A DNA stretch of 64,000 nucleotides from Streptomyces sp. NBC_00154 (GCF_026342835.1 NZ_JAPEMI010000001.1:3168501-3232500); one strand, 5' to 3'. Counted from the first letter of the stretch, positions 1 through 9,511 are shown. Numbers and translations: made by a program. The notes: a model not told the origin generated them from the letters alone.

Positions 1-222
1 GCCCTTGGTCTGCTCGCGCAGGTCGTACTTCTTGCCGTGGGTGTCGGTCAGGACGAGGTCGGGCTTGGTGAACGGCTGGTCGAGCACCGTCGCGGCCTTG
101 GTCTTCGCCTGGGCGGAGACGTCCGCGAGGGGCTTGTTGGGGTCGTCGCTGCTGCCGCAGGCCGACAGGGTGAGCGCGGCCGCGGCGACGAACGCCGCGG
201 CCAGCACTGTCTTCTTACGCAT
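1..222 (-). CDS. Sco-family copper-chaperone lipoprotein (N-terminal part)
   Basis: The first 74 residues of a protein that continues beyond the left edge. It has a lipoprotein signal: a KK-containing n-region, an Ala-rich core and the lipobox LSAC at about residues 18-21. It continues into a segment ending VLTDTHGKKYDLREQTKG, typical of Sco1/SenC proteins just before the thioredoxin-like domain. Sco proteins deliver copper to cytochrome oxidase on the outer face of the membrane. The CxxxC copper motif lies outside the window, so it cannot be checked. The gene follows YcnI by 46 nt on the same strand, the usual actinobacterial copper cluster. Confidence 0.8.
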   Translation of the reverse strand, partial: MRKKTVLAAAFVAAAALTLSACGSSDDPNKPLADVSAQAKTKAATVLDQPFTKPDLVLTDTHGKKYDLREQTKG

Positions 223-268
223 GGATTGCTGATTCCTGGTGGGTCGATGGTTCGGTGGGGCCGGAGGG

Positions 269-1006
269 TCAGGCGGTGCGCCGGCGGCCGGCCAGGACGC
301 CGAAGGCGACCCCGGCGGCGCCGATGAGGATGCCGACGATGCCGAGGACCCGGGCCGTGGTGTCACTGGAGGACGACGACGCGGACGACGCCTCGGTGTG
401 CTCGTCCTTCGCCCGGTCGGCGCCGGCCTTGTCGTCGGCGGCGCCGTGCTCGTCGGTGGTCGCGGCGGTCAGCTTGAGAACCGGCGCGGGGCTCTCGGGC
501 TCCTCGGCGCCGTCCTTCTGCTCCTCGATCCAGCGGACGACTTCTTTGTTGTCGTACGTCTGGATGGCCTTGAACACCAGTTGCTCGGCATCCTCGGGGA
601 GCTGACCGACGGAGAGCGGGAACTGCTGGAACTGGCCCGGGCGGATGCCGAGGTCGCTCTTGCCGCCCTCGGCGGACCAGGTGACCTTGGAGACCGCCTC
701 GTTGATCTTGTTGCCGTGGACCTCGAGCGGCTTGGCGAGCTTGCTCTTGGTGACGACGATCTTCCAGCCGGGCACCGGCTGCGGCATCACGGAGGCGAGC
801 GGGTGGTCGGTCGGGAAGTTGACCTCGAGCTTGGTCGTCGAGGCGTCGTCGCGCTCGTTGGGGACCTTGAAGTTGATCGTGGCATAGCCGCCCTTGGCGG
901 CCTCGCCCTGCGGCTGCACGCTGACGTGCGCGGAGGCCGTACCGGCAAGGATCAGCACGGTGGACGCGGCGACGCCGCCGGCGAGGGCGATGCGGGAAAC
1001 GTTCAT
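269..1006 (-). CDS. YcnI family copper-associated membrane-anchored protein
   Basis: 245 residues. The start chosen is MNVSRIAL, which directly precedes a signal peptide ending SAHVSVQP; an upstream in-frame ATG would bury that signal. Mature YcnI proteins begin with a histidine right after the cleavage site, as here, and that His helps bind Cu(II). A YcnI (DUF1775) beta-domain spans roughly residues 27-165. An acidic/Ser-rich linker follows, then a C-terminal membrane helix and the basic tail GRRRTA. It sits between a membrane protein and a Sco-family lipoprotein, all on the minus strand, which supports a copper uptake or delivery role outside the cell. Confidence 0.85.
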   Translation of the reverse strand: MNVSRIALAGGVAASTVLILAGTASAHVSVQPQGEAAKGGYATINFKVPNERDDASTTKLEVNFPTDHPLASVMPQPVPGWKIVVTKSKLAKPLEVHGNKINEAVSKVTWSAEGGKSDLGIRPGQFQQFPLSVGQLPEDAEQLVFKAIQTYDNKEVVRWIEEQKDGAEEPESPAPVLKLTAATTDEHGAADDKAGADRAKDEHTEASSASSSSSDTTARVLGIVGILIGAAGVAFGVLAGRRRTA

Positions 1007-1187
1007 GGCAGGAATCACTCCACTGAAGCACGAAGGAAAGGTGGTCCGACACGCGGATGCGCGACGGCATCGCGACACCGCTTCCTCACGTGCGGCGTGC
1101 CTGCACCGAGCCGGGCGGCCACCGCATGGCGGGCGCCGAGCGGTGACTGCGGTCGAGTCGTGCGTGCAACGAGCGGAGGGTGTCGCG

Positions 1188-2021
1188 TCAGGCTGCGAGG
1201 GTGAATACGGGTGGAGGCCCGCGCCTGATCACCAGGTGCTGCAGTGGATCGCCGGTTGCGGGAGCCGGGGCGTCGACAGCGGTACGGGGGATGCGCGGCC
1301 CGGTCGCCGGTTCGCCCGGGAGACCGCACAGTGCCCGTACGAGAGCGAGCGCGGCCCGCAGCGCACGCAACCGGGCCCCGGCCATGAGCTGCTTGGCGCG
1401 GTGCGCCGACAGCCGGACCAGCCGGAACAGTGCGATTTCGCCGCGCCGCAGCAGCCAGCCGGTGGCCAGCGCGGCCAGCAGGTGGCCGAGCAGCATGGGC
1501 AGGCTGGGCAGTAGACCGGCGAGCGCGGCCGGGTCGGTCACGGCGGTGACCGCCGCTCCTGTCCCGGTGGCCATGTGCTGATGGCCCTGGTCCACCGCCG
1601 TCACGGTCGCCGGATCGATGCCGGCGTCGGTGACGATGCGGTGGGCGGCGGCGGCGTTCAACTGTTCCGGTCCTGCGCCGCAGACGAGGCCTGCCGCGAA
1701 CCGGATCAGTGAGCGGTCGCCCGCCGCGTCGCCCGTCGTCGTGCTGGGGACGCCGTGCGAGCCGAGGCCGAAGAGAGTGTGCAGAGCGATCTGCCCGCCG
1801 GCCAGGGCGGTGGCGATGGACGGCATGGAACGCTCGCGTCCGGCGAGCGGCGCCACCACCGCGAAGACCCCGAGGAAGCCTGCGAGCAGCGTCCACCAAG
1901 GAACGGTCGCGCAGGAGGCCAGTGTGTGCCCTGCCGCGGACAGCGCGACACAGGCCGCGGTGAACACCGCGGCCCTCAGTAGCCGCAGACCGGCTCCGGC
2001 GCGTGCGACAGGCGTAGACAT
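1188..2021 (-). CDS. polytopic membrane protein next to ycnI/sco
   Basis: 277 residues with about four hydrophobic helices near residues 14-35, 41-60, 69-88 and 165-190, several containing His. The C-terminal 80 residues are Arg/Pro-rich and probably cytoplasmic. I do not recognise a named family. It lies upstream of ycnI on the same strand with a 181-nt gap, so it may be co-transcribed with it. That position and the membrane His residues suggest, by inference only, a part in copper handling. Confidence 0.7.
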   Translation of the reverse strand: MSTPVARAGAGLRLLRAAVFTAACVALSAAGHTLASCATVPWWTLLAGFLGVFAVVAPLAGRERSMPSIATALAGGQIALHTLFGLGSHGVPSTTTGDAAGDRSLIRFAAGLVCGAGPEQLNAAAAHRIVTDAGIDPATVTAVDQGHQHMATGTGAAVTAVTDPAALAGLLPSLPMLLGHLLAALATGWLLRRGEIALFRLVRLSAHRAKQLMAGARLRALRAALALVRALCGLPGEPATGPRIPRTAVDAPAPATGDPLQHLVIRRGPPPVFTLAA

Positions 2022-2249
2022 GGCCGGGTCATCATCGCACTGCGCCCCCGGCCTCCGTACGTCAGGTCCGGAAGGTCGCCTTCTGACCGGTTGGACACGA
2101 GGCGCGTGAGCTGGACGGGTCCGGCATACACGGGTGTACGGAGTGCTGGTATCCGCCGAATGAGCGGTCTCACATCAGAACTGTGCTTACGAACCGCCCG
2201 CCGCGGCAATACGTATCGGTATGTCGAGCCGCAGCCAGGAGGCTGGAGC

Positions 2250-2813
2250 ATGAGCATCTGGTGGTCACTCCATTTGCGGCGCGAAGCTGCGAGCGTTCCG
2301 CTCGCCCGTCGCTTCCTGCTCGGCACCATGGAGTCCGCGGGCGTGGATCCGGACATCTCCTTCGACCTGTCGCTCGCGCTCAGCGAAGCCTGTGCGAACG
2401 CCGTCGAGCACGGCGGGGAGCAGAGGGGTGCCGACGACCGCGTCGCCCCCGGGGACTGTGACCCATGGGACGCGTGGGACTCCTGGAGCGAGCAGTCCGG
2501 TACGGCCTCCGGGCAGTACTGGGTCACCGCATATCTGGACGGTGAGAAATGCCGTATCGAAGTCGCCGACTCGGGGCCCGGCTTCCCCGCGCGGCGTGTG
2601 CTTCGCACTGCCGAACAGCCGCATGCGCATCAACCGCCCGCGCACCATCCGCAGCAGCTCCCGCCGCTCAGCGCCGAGGACGGCCGAGGACTCTGCCTCA
2701 TCGAACAGCTCGCCGACCACGTCCACTTCGCCAACCGCCCGGGGCGTGGTGCGGTGGTGAGCTTCGACAAGGTCCTGAAATGGCGGGAGGGCGCCCTGCT
2801 CATGGTGTCCTGA
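2250..2813 (+). CDS. SpoIIAB/RsbW-like ATP-binding regulatory protein
   Basis: 187 residues, starting at MSIWWSLHLRRE with an AGGAGG ribosome site 7 nt upstream. The HATPase_c fold is clear: N-box LSEACANAVEHG, G1 ADSGPGFP and G2 EDGRGLCLIEQLAD. Such small stand-alone ATPases in Streptomyces are anti-sigma factors or serine kinases that act on anti-anti-sigma partners. There is a hydrophilic insertion between N-box and G1. No cognate sigma factor or antagonist is adjacent, so its partner is unknown. Transcribed alone and convergently with pepP. Confidence 0.85.
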   Translation: MSIWWSLHLRREAASVPLARRFLLGTMESAGVDPDISFDLSLALSEACANAVEHGGEQRGADDRVAPGDCDPWDAWDSWSEQSGTASGQYWVTAYLDGEKCRIEVADSGPGFPARRVLRTAEQPHAHQPPAHHPQQLPPLSAEDGRGLCLIEQLADHVHFANRPGRGAVVSFDKVLKWREGALLMVS

Positions 2814-2869
2814 GCGGAGCGCCCTCCGACGCGCGGTGCGGTCACGACCGGTCGATGATCAGCGTTTGA

Positions 2870-4333
2870 TCAGCCCTTGAGCTGAGCCATCCAGGCCTCG
2901 ACCTCGTCGGCCTGGCGCGGCAGCTTGTCGGAGAGGTTCCGGTTGCCGTCCTCGGTGACGAGGATGTCGTCCTCGATCCGGACGCCGATGCCGCGGTACT
3001 CCTCCGGCACGGTCAGGTCGTCGGCCTGGAAGTACAGACCGGGCTCGACGGTGAGGCAGACGCCGGGCTCCAGCGTCCCGTTGACGTACGTCTCGGTGCG
3101 TGCGGCGGCGCAGTCGTGGACGTCCATGCCGAGCATGTGGCCGGTGCCGTGCAGGGTCCAGCGACGCTGCAGACCCAGCTCCAGGACCTTGTCCACGGAC
3201 AGGTCGCCCAGCAGACCCCACTCGACGAGCTTCTCGGTGAGCACGCGCTGCGCGGCGTCGTGGAAGTCGCGGTAGGCCGCGCCGGGCTTGACGGCCGCGA
3301 TTCCCGCCTCCTGGGCCTCGTACACCGCGTCGTAGATCTTCCGCTGCAGCGGCGTGAACGTGCCGTTGATGGGAAGGGTCCGCGTCACATCGGCGGTGTA
3401 GAGGTCATTGGTCTCCACACCGGCGTCGAGCAGCAGCAGTTCGCCGGAGCGCACGGGGCCGTCGTTGCGCACCCAGTGCAAGGTGGTGGCGTGGGGGCCC
3501 GCCGCGCAGATCGAGCCGTAGCCGATGTCGTTGCCCTCGATGCGGGCGCGCAGGAAGAACGTGCCCTCGATGTAGCGCTCGCTGGTCGCCTCGGCCTTGT
3601 CGAGGACCTTCACGACGTCCTCGAAGCCTCGTGCCGTGGCATCGCAGGCCTTCGCCAGCTCGGCGATCTCGAAGGCATCCTTGACCAGGCGCGCTTCGGA
3701 GAGGAAGACCCGCAGCTCCTCGTCGCGCTCCGCGGTGACCTTGTCGGTCAGCGCGGACTCGATGCCCGAGTCGTGGCCGCGGACGTTACGGACCGGTCCG
3801 GTGGCCTCGGTCAGCGCGGCCGGGAGCTGACGTACGTCCTTCGCCGGGATGCCCAGCAGCTGCTCGGCCTCGGCCAGGGAGTGGCGGCGGCCGACCCACA
3901 GCTCGCCCTGGCCGTCGAGCCAGAACTCGCCGTTCTCGCGGTTGGAGCGCGGCAGCAGGTAGATGGTCGCCTCGTGCCCGTCCTCCTTCGGCTCCAGGAC
4001 GAGCACGCCGTCCTGGGTCTGGTCGCCGGTGAGGTACGCGTACTCGGTGGAGGCGCGGAAGGCGTACTCGGTGTCATTGGAACGGGTCTTCAGGTTGCCC
4101 GCGGGAATGACCAGACGCTCGCCGGGGAAGCGCGCGGACAGTGCGGCGCGGCGGGCCGCAGTGTGCTCGGCCTGGGCGATCGGCTCGAGACCGTGCAGCT
4201 CGGTGTCGGCCCATCCCGACTTCATGTTGGCGGCGAGCTCATCGGAGACGCCCGGGTACAGGCCGTTCTTCCGCTGCTTGACCGTCTCTGTCTCTTCGGT
4301 CTCCGGGGTCTCCGGGGTGGGCTCCTCAGACAC
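2870..4333 (-). CDS. Xaa-Pro aminopeptidase (M24B)
   Basis: 487 residues. The GTG start (VSEEPTPE) is chosen because AAGGAGAG lies just upstream; an ORF extends further but lacks a ribosome site. An N-terminal AMP_N domain covers about residues 50-190, followed by the creatinase/aminopeptidase fold. Dinuclear metal ligands are visible: D in LLLDAGVE, D in YTADVTRT, H in HGTGHMLGMDVHD, E in TVEPGLYF and E in VRIEDDIL. It removes N-terminal residues ahead of proline in cytosolic peptide turnover. The acidic Glu/Thr/Pro-rich N-terminal tail is longer than in E. coli PepP. Confidence 0.93.
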   Translation of the reverse strand: MSEEPTPETPETEETETVKQRKNGLYPGVSDELAANMKSGWADTELHGLEPIAQAEHTAARRAALSARFPGERLVIPAGNLKTRSNDTEYAFRASTEYAYLTGDQTQDGVLVLEPKEDGHEATIYLLPRSNRENGEFWLDGQGELWVGRRHSLAEAEQLLGIPAKDVRQLPAALTEATGPVRNVRGHDSGIESALTDKVTAERDEELRVFLSEARLVKDAFEIAELAKACDATARGFEDVVKVLDKAEATSERYIEGTFFLRARIEGNDIGYGSICAAGPHATTLHWVRNDGPVRSGELLLLDAGVETNDLYTADVTRTLPINGTFTPLQRKIYDAVYEAQEAGIAAVKPGAAYRDFHDAAQRVLTEKLVEWGLLGDLSVDKVLELGLQRRWTLHGTGHMLGMDVHDCAAARTETYVNGTLEPGVCLTVEPGLYFQADDLTVPEEYRGIGVRIEDDILVTEDGNRNLSDKLPRQADEVEAWMAQLKG

Positions 4334-4526
4334 GACTTGTCTCTCCTTGATACGACACTGGACCCCGTCCATCGTACGGGCGTGCGGAAGGGGGCCCAGG
4401 GCCGGAAGACCTCTTACAGAGACCGGCTGCCGAGACTTGTTGCAGAGACTGATCACAAAGACCGATCGGAGAGACCGGCCGAACCACCTGCTCGGCCGAA
4501 TCGCGAAGCTCCGCCGATGACGCGGG

Positions 4527-5897
4527 TCAGTCGAAGCGTGCGGCCAGAATGACGACGTCCTCGGCGCTGTCGACCTGGTCGAGCCCGTTCGGCAGGACGG
4601 TCCGCAGCACATGGTCGGCCACCGATCCTGCGTCCCGGCGCAGCGCCTTCGGTACGCTCGCGGCCGCCGAGTGGAGCCGTGCGAACGCCCGGTCCATCGA
4701 GTCGCCGGTGCGGCGCAGCAGCCCGTCGGTGTACAGCAGCAGCGTCTCGCCGGGCGCCGGAGCGAACTCCACGCTCGGCGCCTCCCAGCAGGCGAGCATG
4801 CCCAGCGGCGCGGACAGGGTTGTCTCGACGAACTCCGTGCGCCGGTCGCCGGTCACCAGCGGTGGGGTGTGCCCGGCACCGGCCAGCACGATCTTGCGTG
4901 CGGCGGGCTCGCAGCAGGCGAAGAGCGCAGTAGCGGACCGTGCGGGTTCGGTCAGCCGCAGCAGTAGCTCCAGATCGGAGAGCACGGCAACCGGATCCTC
5001 GCCCTCCATCACCGCGTACGCCCGCAGACCGGCCCGCAGCCGTCCCATGGCAGTCAGCGCGCTGGGCCCGGAGCCGCCCACCGAACCGACGGCGAGACCG
5101 AGCGCACCCTCCGGCAGCGCCATCGCGTCGTACCAGTCACCGCCGCCGCGCGGTGCGGCGCGATGGCGGGCGGCCAGCTGTACGCCGGGGACCCGGGGCA
5201 GCCGGCCGGGCCGCAGCTCCTCGGTGAGGGCGGCCACTTCTGCCCTGGCCCGGTGCAGCTCCAGCAGCCGGGCCAGGTGCGCGCCCGCGTAACGGGCGTA
5301 GAGACCGATGAGGTGGCGCTGGCGTTCCAGGGGTTCGGCGGGCTCGTCGTAGAGCCAGACGGCCGCGCCGAGCCGTCCGGTCGCGGCGGTGGTCAGGGGC
5401 AGCGCGTAGCTGGCGGCGTATCCGAGCCGGGCGGCGACTTCGCGGTGGCGGGGGTCCAGGCCTGTGTCGCCGAGCAGATCGGGGCTGGTCTGGGGTCCTT
5501 CGGCGCCCGGGAGGCCGTCCAGGATCCTGCCGTACGAGGTTGCGCTGCGCGGCACCGTCTCGATGTGGCCGAGCTCGGCGTGGGCGAGTCCGAGACCGAT
5601 GGTGGAGACCGGGCCGCGACGGTCGGAGGGTTCGAAGACGATCAGCCCGCGGCGGGCGCCGACCAGGGCCGCACCGGCACCGAGCAGCTCGTGCAACGCG
5701 TCGTCGAGGGTGTTGGTTCCGGCCAGGCGCTCGGTGAGCTCGTGCAGCGTGGTGAGGTCGGAGACCCAACCGGCCAGACGGTCTTGAAGAAAGGCCCCTG
5801 GCGCGGCCGGCACATCGTCCAGAGAGCCGGCAGTGTGCGCTGAAACAGGAACTGTGGGATCGATTCCAGCCACTTTCGGCAGGTGAGGGGCGCTCAT
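4527..5897 (-). CDS. GAF domain PP2C/SpoIIE-type phosphatase, one metal Asp missing
   Basis: 456 residues from MSAPHLPKV, which has GGAAAG about 10 nt upstream. An alternative ATG at 5951 (MGVCDAIRRN) cannot be excluded. A GAF-like sensor occupies about residues 60-220 and a SpoIIE phosphatase domain about 240-450. The motif GGGDWYDA and the later YTDGL and SAEDVVIL acidic residues are present. The central metal-binding motif normally reading VGDVxGHG is AVGSVGGSG here, with Ser at about residue 272 in place of Asp. It may therefore be weakly active or act as a binding protein. Probably a regulator in a sigma/anti-sigma partner-switching pathway. Confidence 0.85.
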   Translation of the reverse strand: MSAPHLPKVAGIDPTVPVSAHTAGSLDDVPAAPGAFLQDRLAGWVSDLTTLHELTERLAGTNTLDDALHELLGAGAALVGARRGLIVFEPSDRRGPVSTIGLGLAHAELGHIETVPRSATSYGRILDGLPGAEGPQTSPDLLGDTGLDPRHREVAARLGYAASYALPLTTAATGRLGAAVWLYDEPAEPLERQRHLIGLYARYAGAHLARLLELHRARAEVAALTEELRPGRLPRVPGVQLAARHRAAPRGGGDWYDAMALPEGALGLAVGSVGGSGPSALTAMGRLRAGLRAYAVMEGEDPVAVLSDLELLLRLTEPARSATALFACCEPAARKIVLAGAGHTPPLVTGDRRTEFVETTLSAPLGMLACWEAPSVEFAPAPGETLLLYTDGLLRRTGDSMDRAFARLHSAAASVPKALRRDAGSVADHVLRTVLPNGLDQVDSAEDVVILAARFD

Positions 5898-6485
5898 GGC
5901 AACCGGCTTTCCGACCAGTGCGTTTCGTCGAATAGCATCGCAAACCCCCATGTCATTCTGCGCCGCTATCAGTGCATCCACATGTACACGCACAAGTAAG
6001 CAGATGTCCAGCATTGTCCCTGCTGGATTCGTGGTGTCCGCGGACTGCTAAGTTGGCCCAAAAATGCACCCTATGGACGCTATTTGCTGTCGACTGGGTC
6101 TGGCTCGACAGGGGGTTACCTCGGGGTGAAGTCCCGGGGGAGCGTCATTCCGGGCATGCTGGGTACGTAATCGGTGATGAACCAGGGGTAGTTCTATCGC
6201 CCCGGAACCTGGCAGCGAGCCCGGACGTCCTCACATGTGACGGCCGCGCCCCACCCCCGAGTGGCGGGGTTGTGCACCATGGAACGGCAGGCGCGATGCG
6301 CGCTGCCCCTCGCCATGTTTTTGGCTGGACCGGCTCAGCTCGACTCGGCTCACGCTCGGTACCGACGGGTTACCCGTACCGCAGACTTAGAGAACATGTA
6401 CGCATGGTGAAGTAATGCACACGTGGCGTGACGCACGCGTGTTGTGATGTGGCCCTCGGCGTTCAACGGAAAGGAACGAGCGCTC
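5898..6485. other. divergent intergenic region
   Basis: About 590 nt between divergent genes (phosphatase on minus, Prim-Pol-like protein on plus). If the phosphatase starts at 5951 the gap is slightly shorter. The plus-strand reading frames here look like non-coding shadow. The region should hold promoters for both genes. I see no RNA gene, clear riboswitch or strong repeat. Confidence 0.5.
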
Positions 6486-7169
6486 ATGCGCGAGATCCTC
6501 GGAAGGCGACGCAGGCTCCGGCTCCGGCGCAAGGCACGGCCCGCCCAGCTCGACGCGGCCCTGACCTGCGCCACCGCATGGCAGTGGCCCGTGCTTCCCG
6601 GAGTGGGGCTGAGCGCAGGCGGTGGTCGCGGTGACCGCGGCCGTGGCTGTGCCTGCCCCGATCCCGAGTGCGTCGTACCCGGCGCACACCCCTTCGACCC
6701 CGGTCTCCTCGCGGCGACCACCGACGAGCGCATGGTGCGCTGGTGGTGGACCAATCGGCCGACCGCGCCGATCATGCTGGCCACCGGCGGCCGTGCCCCG
6801 TGCGCGCTCAGCCTGCCGGCCATGGCCGGCGCCCGGGCGCTGACCGAGCTCGACCGCATGGGGATGCGGCTCGGTCCGGTGGTGGCGACGCCGACGCGGT
6901 GGTCGCTGCTGGTCGCTCCCTACACCCTCGAACAGCTCGGCGAGCTGTTGCACGCCAAGGACTGGGTGCCCAGTTCGCTGCGTTTCCACGGCGAGGGGGG
7001 CTATCTCGTCCTTCCCCCGTCCGAGGTGGGTACGGGGCAGGTGCGCTGGGAACGGGCTCCACTGCCCGGCCCTGTGACGCCCTGGCTGCCGGGCGTGGAG
7101 GCGGTCCTGGACGCGCTGGTCGAAGCAAGCAACAGCGCTCCCGACGGCGGCAGCCGGCTCGCGTACTGA
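6486..7169 (+). CDS. degenerate bifunctional DNA primase/polymerase (Prim-Pol) domain protein
   Basis: 227 residues starting MREILGRRRRLRLRRK with GGAAAGGAA upstream. The fold resembles the N-terminal Prim-Pol domain found in actinobacterial element proteins, including a Cys-containing segment CACPDPECVVPGAHP at about residues 57-71. The catalytic Asp-x-Asp expected about 40 residues later is not there; that stretch reads APCALSLPAMAG. A DNA-synthesis role is therefore unlikely, and a conserved structural or regulatory role is more plausible. It stands alone with no replication gene nearby. Confidence 0.7.
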   Translation: MREILGRRRRLRLRRKARPAQLDAALTCATAWQWPVLPGVGLSAGGGRGDRGRGCACPDPECVVPGAHPFDPGLLAATTDERMVRWWWTNRPTAPIMLATGGRAPCALSLPAMAGARALTELDRMGMRLGPVVATPTRWSLLVAPYTLEQLGELLHAKDWVPSSLRFHGEGGYLVLPPSEVGTGQVRWERAPLPGPVTPWLPGVEAVLDALVEASNSAPDGGSRLAY

Positions 7170-7276
7170 GAGCGGCCGGTCGGGCGTCGGCGGAGACCGG
7201 TGGGGCTCCCGAGCGGGCGTACGGGCTGCCGCTCGGCTCACTCGTTCGGGTGTGAGCCGGTCGAGTTCTGCGTTAA

Positions 7277-8054
7277 ATGAGTGCGCTCCACCCCGGCATC
7301 CGCTTTTCCGTCGATATCTTCGGCGCACCGTCAGGAATTCCCGCGCAGTCGACAGGTGGGGCTGCCACGGATCTCCGCATGATCGTTATGGCGGGCGTGG
7401 TGGTCTCCGCCGTCGTGCTTCCGCTCGCGGCTTCTGCGGAACCCCCGGGCGGCCTCGGTCTCGTACCGCGCAATGCAAAGCCTGCCGATGCAAAGTCCAG
7501 TCATGGCGGGCTTTCTGATGGACCTTCCGGAACCGGTGCGAAGGAGCCTTCGAAGGAGTATTCGGGGGCGCTTTCAAAGGGATCTTCACGGGGGAGTTCC
7601 TGGCCCGGACTTCTGTCCGATACCGACCTGCCGAGCGGTCGCGGGAAAGTCGGCGGGCCCGGCGGAGGGGGCGGCTCCGCCTTCACCGGATCGGCCGGTT
7701 CCGCGCTGCGGACCGTCGCCGGTGCGGTCCCGAGCTGACCTCCCCCGAGGGCGTCGAAGGGCAGACCTGTGTCATGACCGACGGACGTGCCACATGGGCG
7801 CGCAGCTACTACCGCAATACGACGGGTGACGAACTCCGGTCCGTACTCACGCTGATGGGACCCGGAGGCAGGGCCGTCGAAACGCACTGCGCGGTGGAGT
7901 CGCAGGACGAGCCGGGCGGCTGCGAGACGCCGCGTCGCTCGTCCTGCGGAGGTCCTGACGAGTGCCTGGCGGCGGGGTGCCCGACGGGACGGCCGAGGAG
8001 GTTCCGCTGCTGCTGAGGTCCGGATCCAATCCGGCGCCTTCCGTGGCGGGTTGA
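7277..8054 (+). pseudogene. frameshifted secreted protein gene
   Basis: Three consecutive reading frames together give one protein. Frame A (7277 to about 7720) has a signal-like segment MIVMAGVVVSAVVLPLAASA and a Gly/Ser-rich linker. Frame B (about 7720-7940) reads CGPELTSPEGVEGQTCV, then WARSYYRNTTGDELRSVL and HCAVESQDEPGGCETPR. Frame C (about 7960-8054) reads VPDGTAEEVPLLLRSGS and ends SVAG. The B and C segments have the even composition and Cys pattern of a small exported domain. As given, two indels break the gene, so it is a pseudogene or has two sequencing errors. The function of the family is not known to me. Confidence 0.7.
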
Positions 8055-8122
8055 CGCCGGTTCCGCAGTCGCCGTGCCCGGTCCCGTGCGTCGCTCCGTG
8101 CGCCGTGTCCGGGCATGAGAAC

Positions 8123-8162
8123 GCCCGGTCGCTGGCGACGGGGGATGCACCAGCGACCGGGC
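8123..8162 (+). terminator. 13-bp stem terminator
   Basis: Perfect inverted repeat GCCCGGTCGCTGG (8123-8135) and CCAGCGACCGGGC (8150-8162) with a 14-nt loop, 68 nt after the frameshifted gene and ahead of the convergent DUF5926 gene. An AT-rich stretch follows. Confidence 0.6.
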
Positions 8163-8295
8163 TTCTAGAACGGTAACAAGAGATCTGCCGTTCGCAAATT
8201 CGATCTCGCTTATTCGGACAGCTATTTACTTGCGGGTACTGTGAGTTGTGACGTGAGTCACCGATCGGCCCGCCGCTGTCGTCACGCGGACACGG

Positions 8296-9261
8296 TCAGC
8301 TGAGCGTCACCTGGCGGTTGGTGAGACCGCCGCGGGCCCGCCGCTCGTCCGCGGTGAGCGGAGCATCCGAGGCGAGCGCGTGCGCCAGCCGCTCCGCGAG
8401 CTCGGCCGCGGGCTTCTCGCACTCCTCGGCCCCCATCGCGCTCGGCAGATCCCAGACCGGGACCATCAGTCCGTGCGCGCGGAAGGAGCCGACCAGCCGC
8501 GTCCCCTCACCGAGCGAGGAGGTGCCGGCGGCGTGCAGCCGGGCGAGCGCGTCGAGGAGCTGTTCCTCGGGGTGCGGCATGACCCAGCGCAGGTGGTTCT
8601 TCTCCGGGGTCTCGCACCAGTACGCAGCGTCCACGCCGGAGAGCATGGTGGTCGGGATCGCCGCCTCGTTCGCACGCTCCAGGGATGCCGACACCTCGGG
8701 CGTGACGCTCTCCGCGTCCGGGACCCAGAACTCGAAGCCGGAGTGGACGACCGGCTCGAACGCGGCTTCCGGGTCGAGCAGGTCCTGCAGGCGCGGCCCG
8801 TCGGCCGGTACGCGCCGGGCGGCGACGGGTGAGCCCGGCTCGGTGGCCAGCGCGCGTTGCAGGGTGTCCGCGAGGTCGCGGCTGAGGTCGCCGGAGGAGG
8901 TGTCGTTCTGCAGGGCGAGCAGGACGGAGCCGTCGTCGCGGCGCAGCGCCGGCCACGCCATCGGCAGCACGGTCGCGAGCGTCACGGACGGCACGCCCTC
9001 GGGCAGTCCGCCCTTCAGGGTCAGCTCGACCGTTGCGGCGGGCACCAGCTCGCGCAGGGCGACCCAGTCGCACTCACCCGCCAGGCCCTCGAACGGGCGC
9101 TGGATCAGCTCGGTCACGGCGTGGGCGGCGGCGCGGCCGTGACAGGCCTTGTAGCGGCGGCCCGAACCGCACGGGCAGGGCTCGCGAGCCCCGACCACCG
9201 GGATCTCGCCGTCCTTGAGCTGCTGCTTCCCGGCCTTGGTCTGAGGGCGCTTCTTGGCCAT
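8296..9261 (-). CDS. DUF5926 family protein with SEC-C zinc motif
   Basis: 321 residues. A basic N-terminus (MAKKRPQTKAGKQQ) is followed by the SEC-C zinc motif PCPCGSGRRYKACHG at about residues 28-42, which resembles the SecA C-terminal zinc finger. The rest matches the actinobacterial DUF5926 family. The function is uncharacterised; the SEC-C element suggests ribosome or protein binding in the cytosol. It is monocistronic. Confidence 0.88.
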   Translation of the reverse strand: MAKKRPQTKAGKQQLKDGEIPVVGAREPCPCGSGRRYKACHGRAAAHAVTELIQRPFEGLAGECDWVALRELVPAATVELTLKGGLPEGVPSVTLATVLPMAWPALRRDDGSVLLALQNDTSSGDLSRDLADTLQRALATEPGSPVAARRVPADGPRLQDLLDPEAAFEPVVHSGFEFWVPDAESVTPEVSASLERANEAAIPTTMLSGVDAAYWCETPEKNHLRWVMPHPEEQLLDALARLHAAGTSSLGEGTRLVGSFRAHGLMVPVWDLPSAMGAEECEKPAAELAERLAHALASDAPLTADERRARGGLTNRQVTLS

Positions 9262-9511
9262 GGTGGGCTTTCTCCCGATTGCGACAGTGCGGTCTGGGCC
9301 GCGAGCCTAGCCGCCCGTGTCGGGTCCGGGACACAGACGCCCGGGGCGCATGGGGTACGTACGCCGGAGCGCCGGTGTGTCGCGCTCCGTTGAGCGGCCC
9401 CCGGGCCCCGTCCGGACATCGGTGCACAGGCTCATCCGTACACAGGTTCGCAAGCCCGTCAGTTCACCGGTCCGTGCGTACGCCGAACCGGTGCATCGAC
9501 CTCGGGCCACG

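Noticed and set aside
5972..6415. 147-codon ORF in the divergent intergenic region
   Set aside because: No ribosome site, no family resemblance and atypical composition; treated as promoter region.
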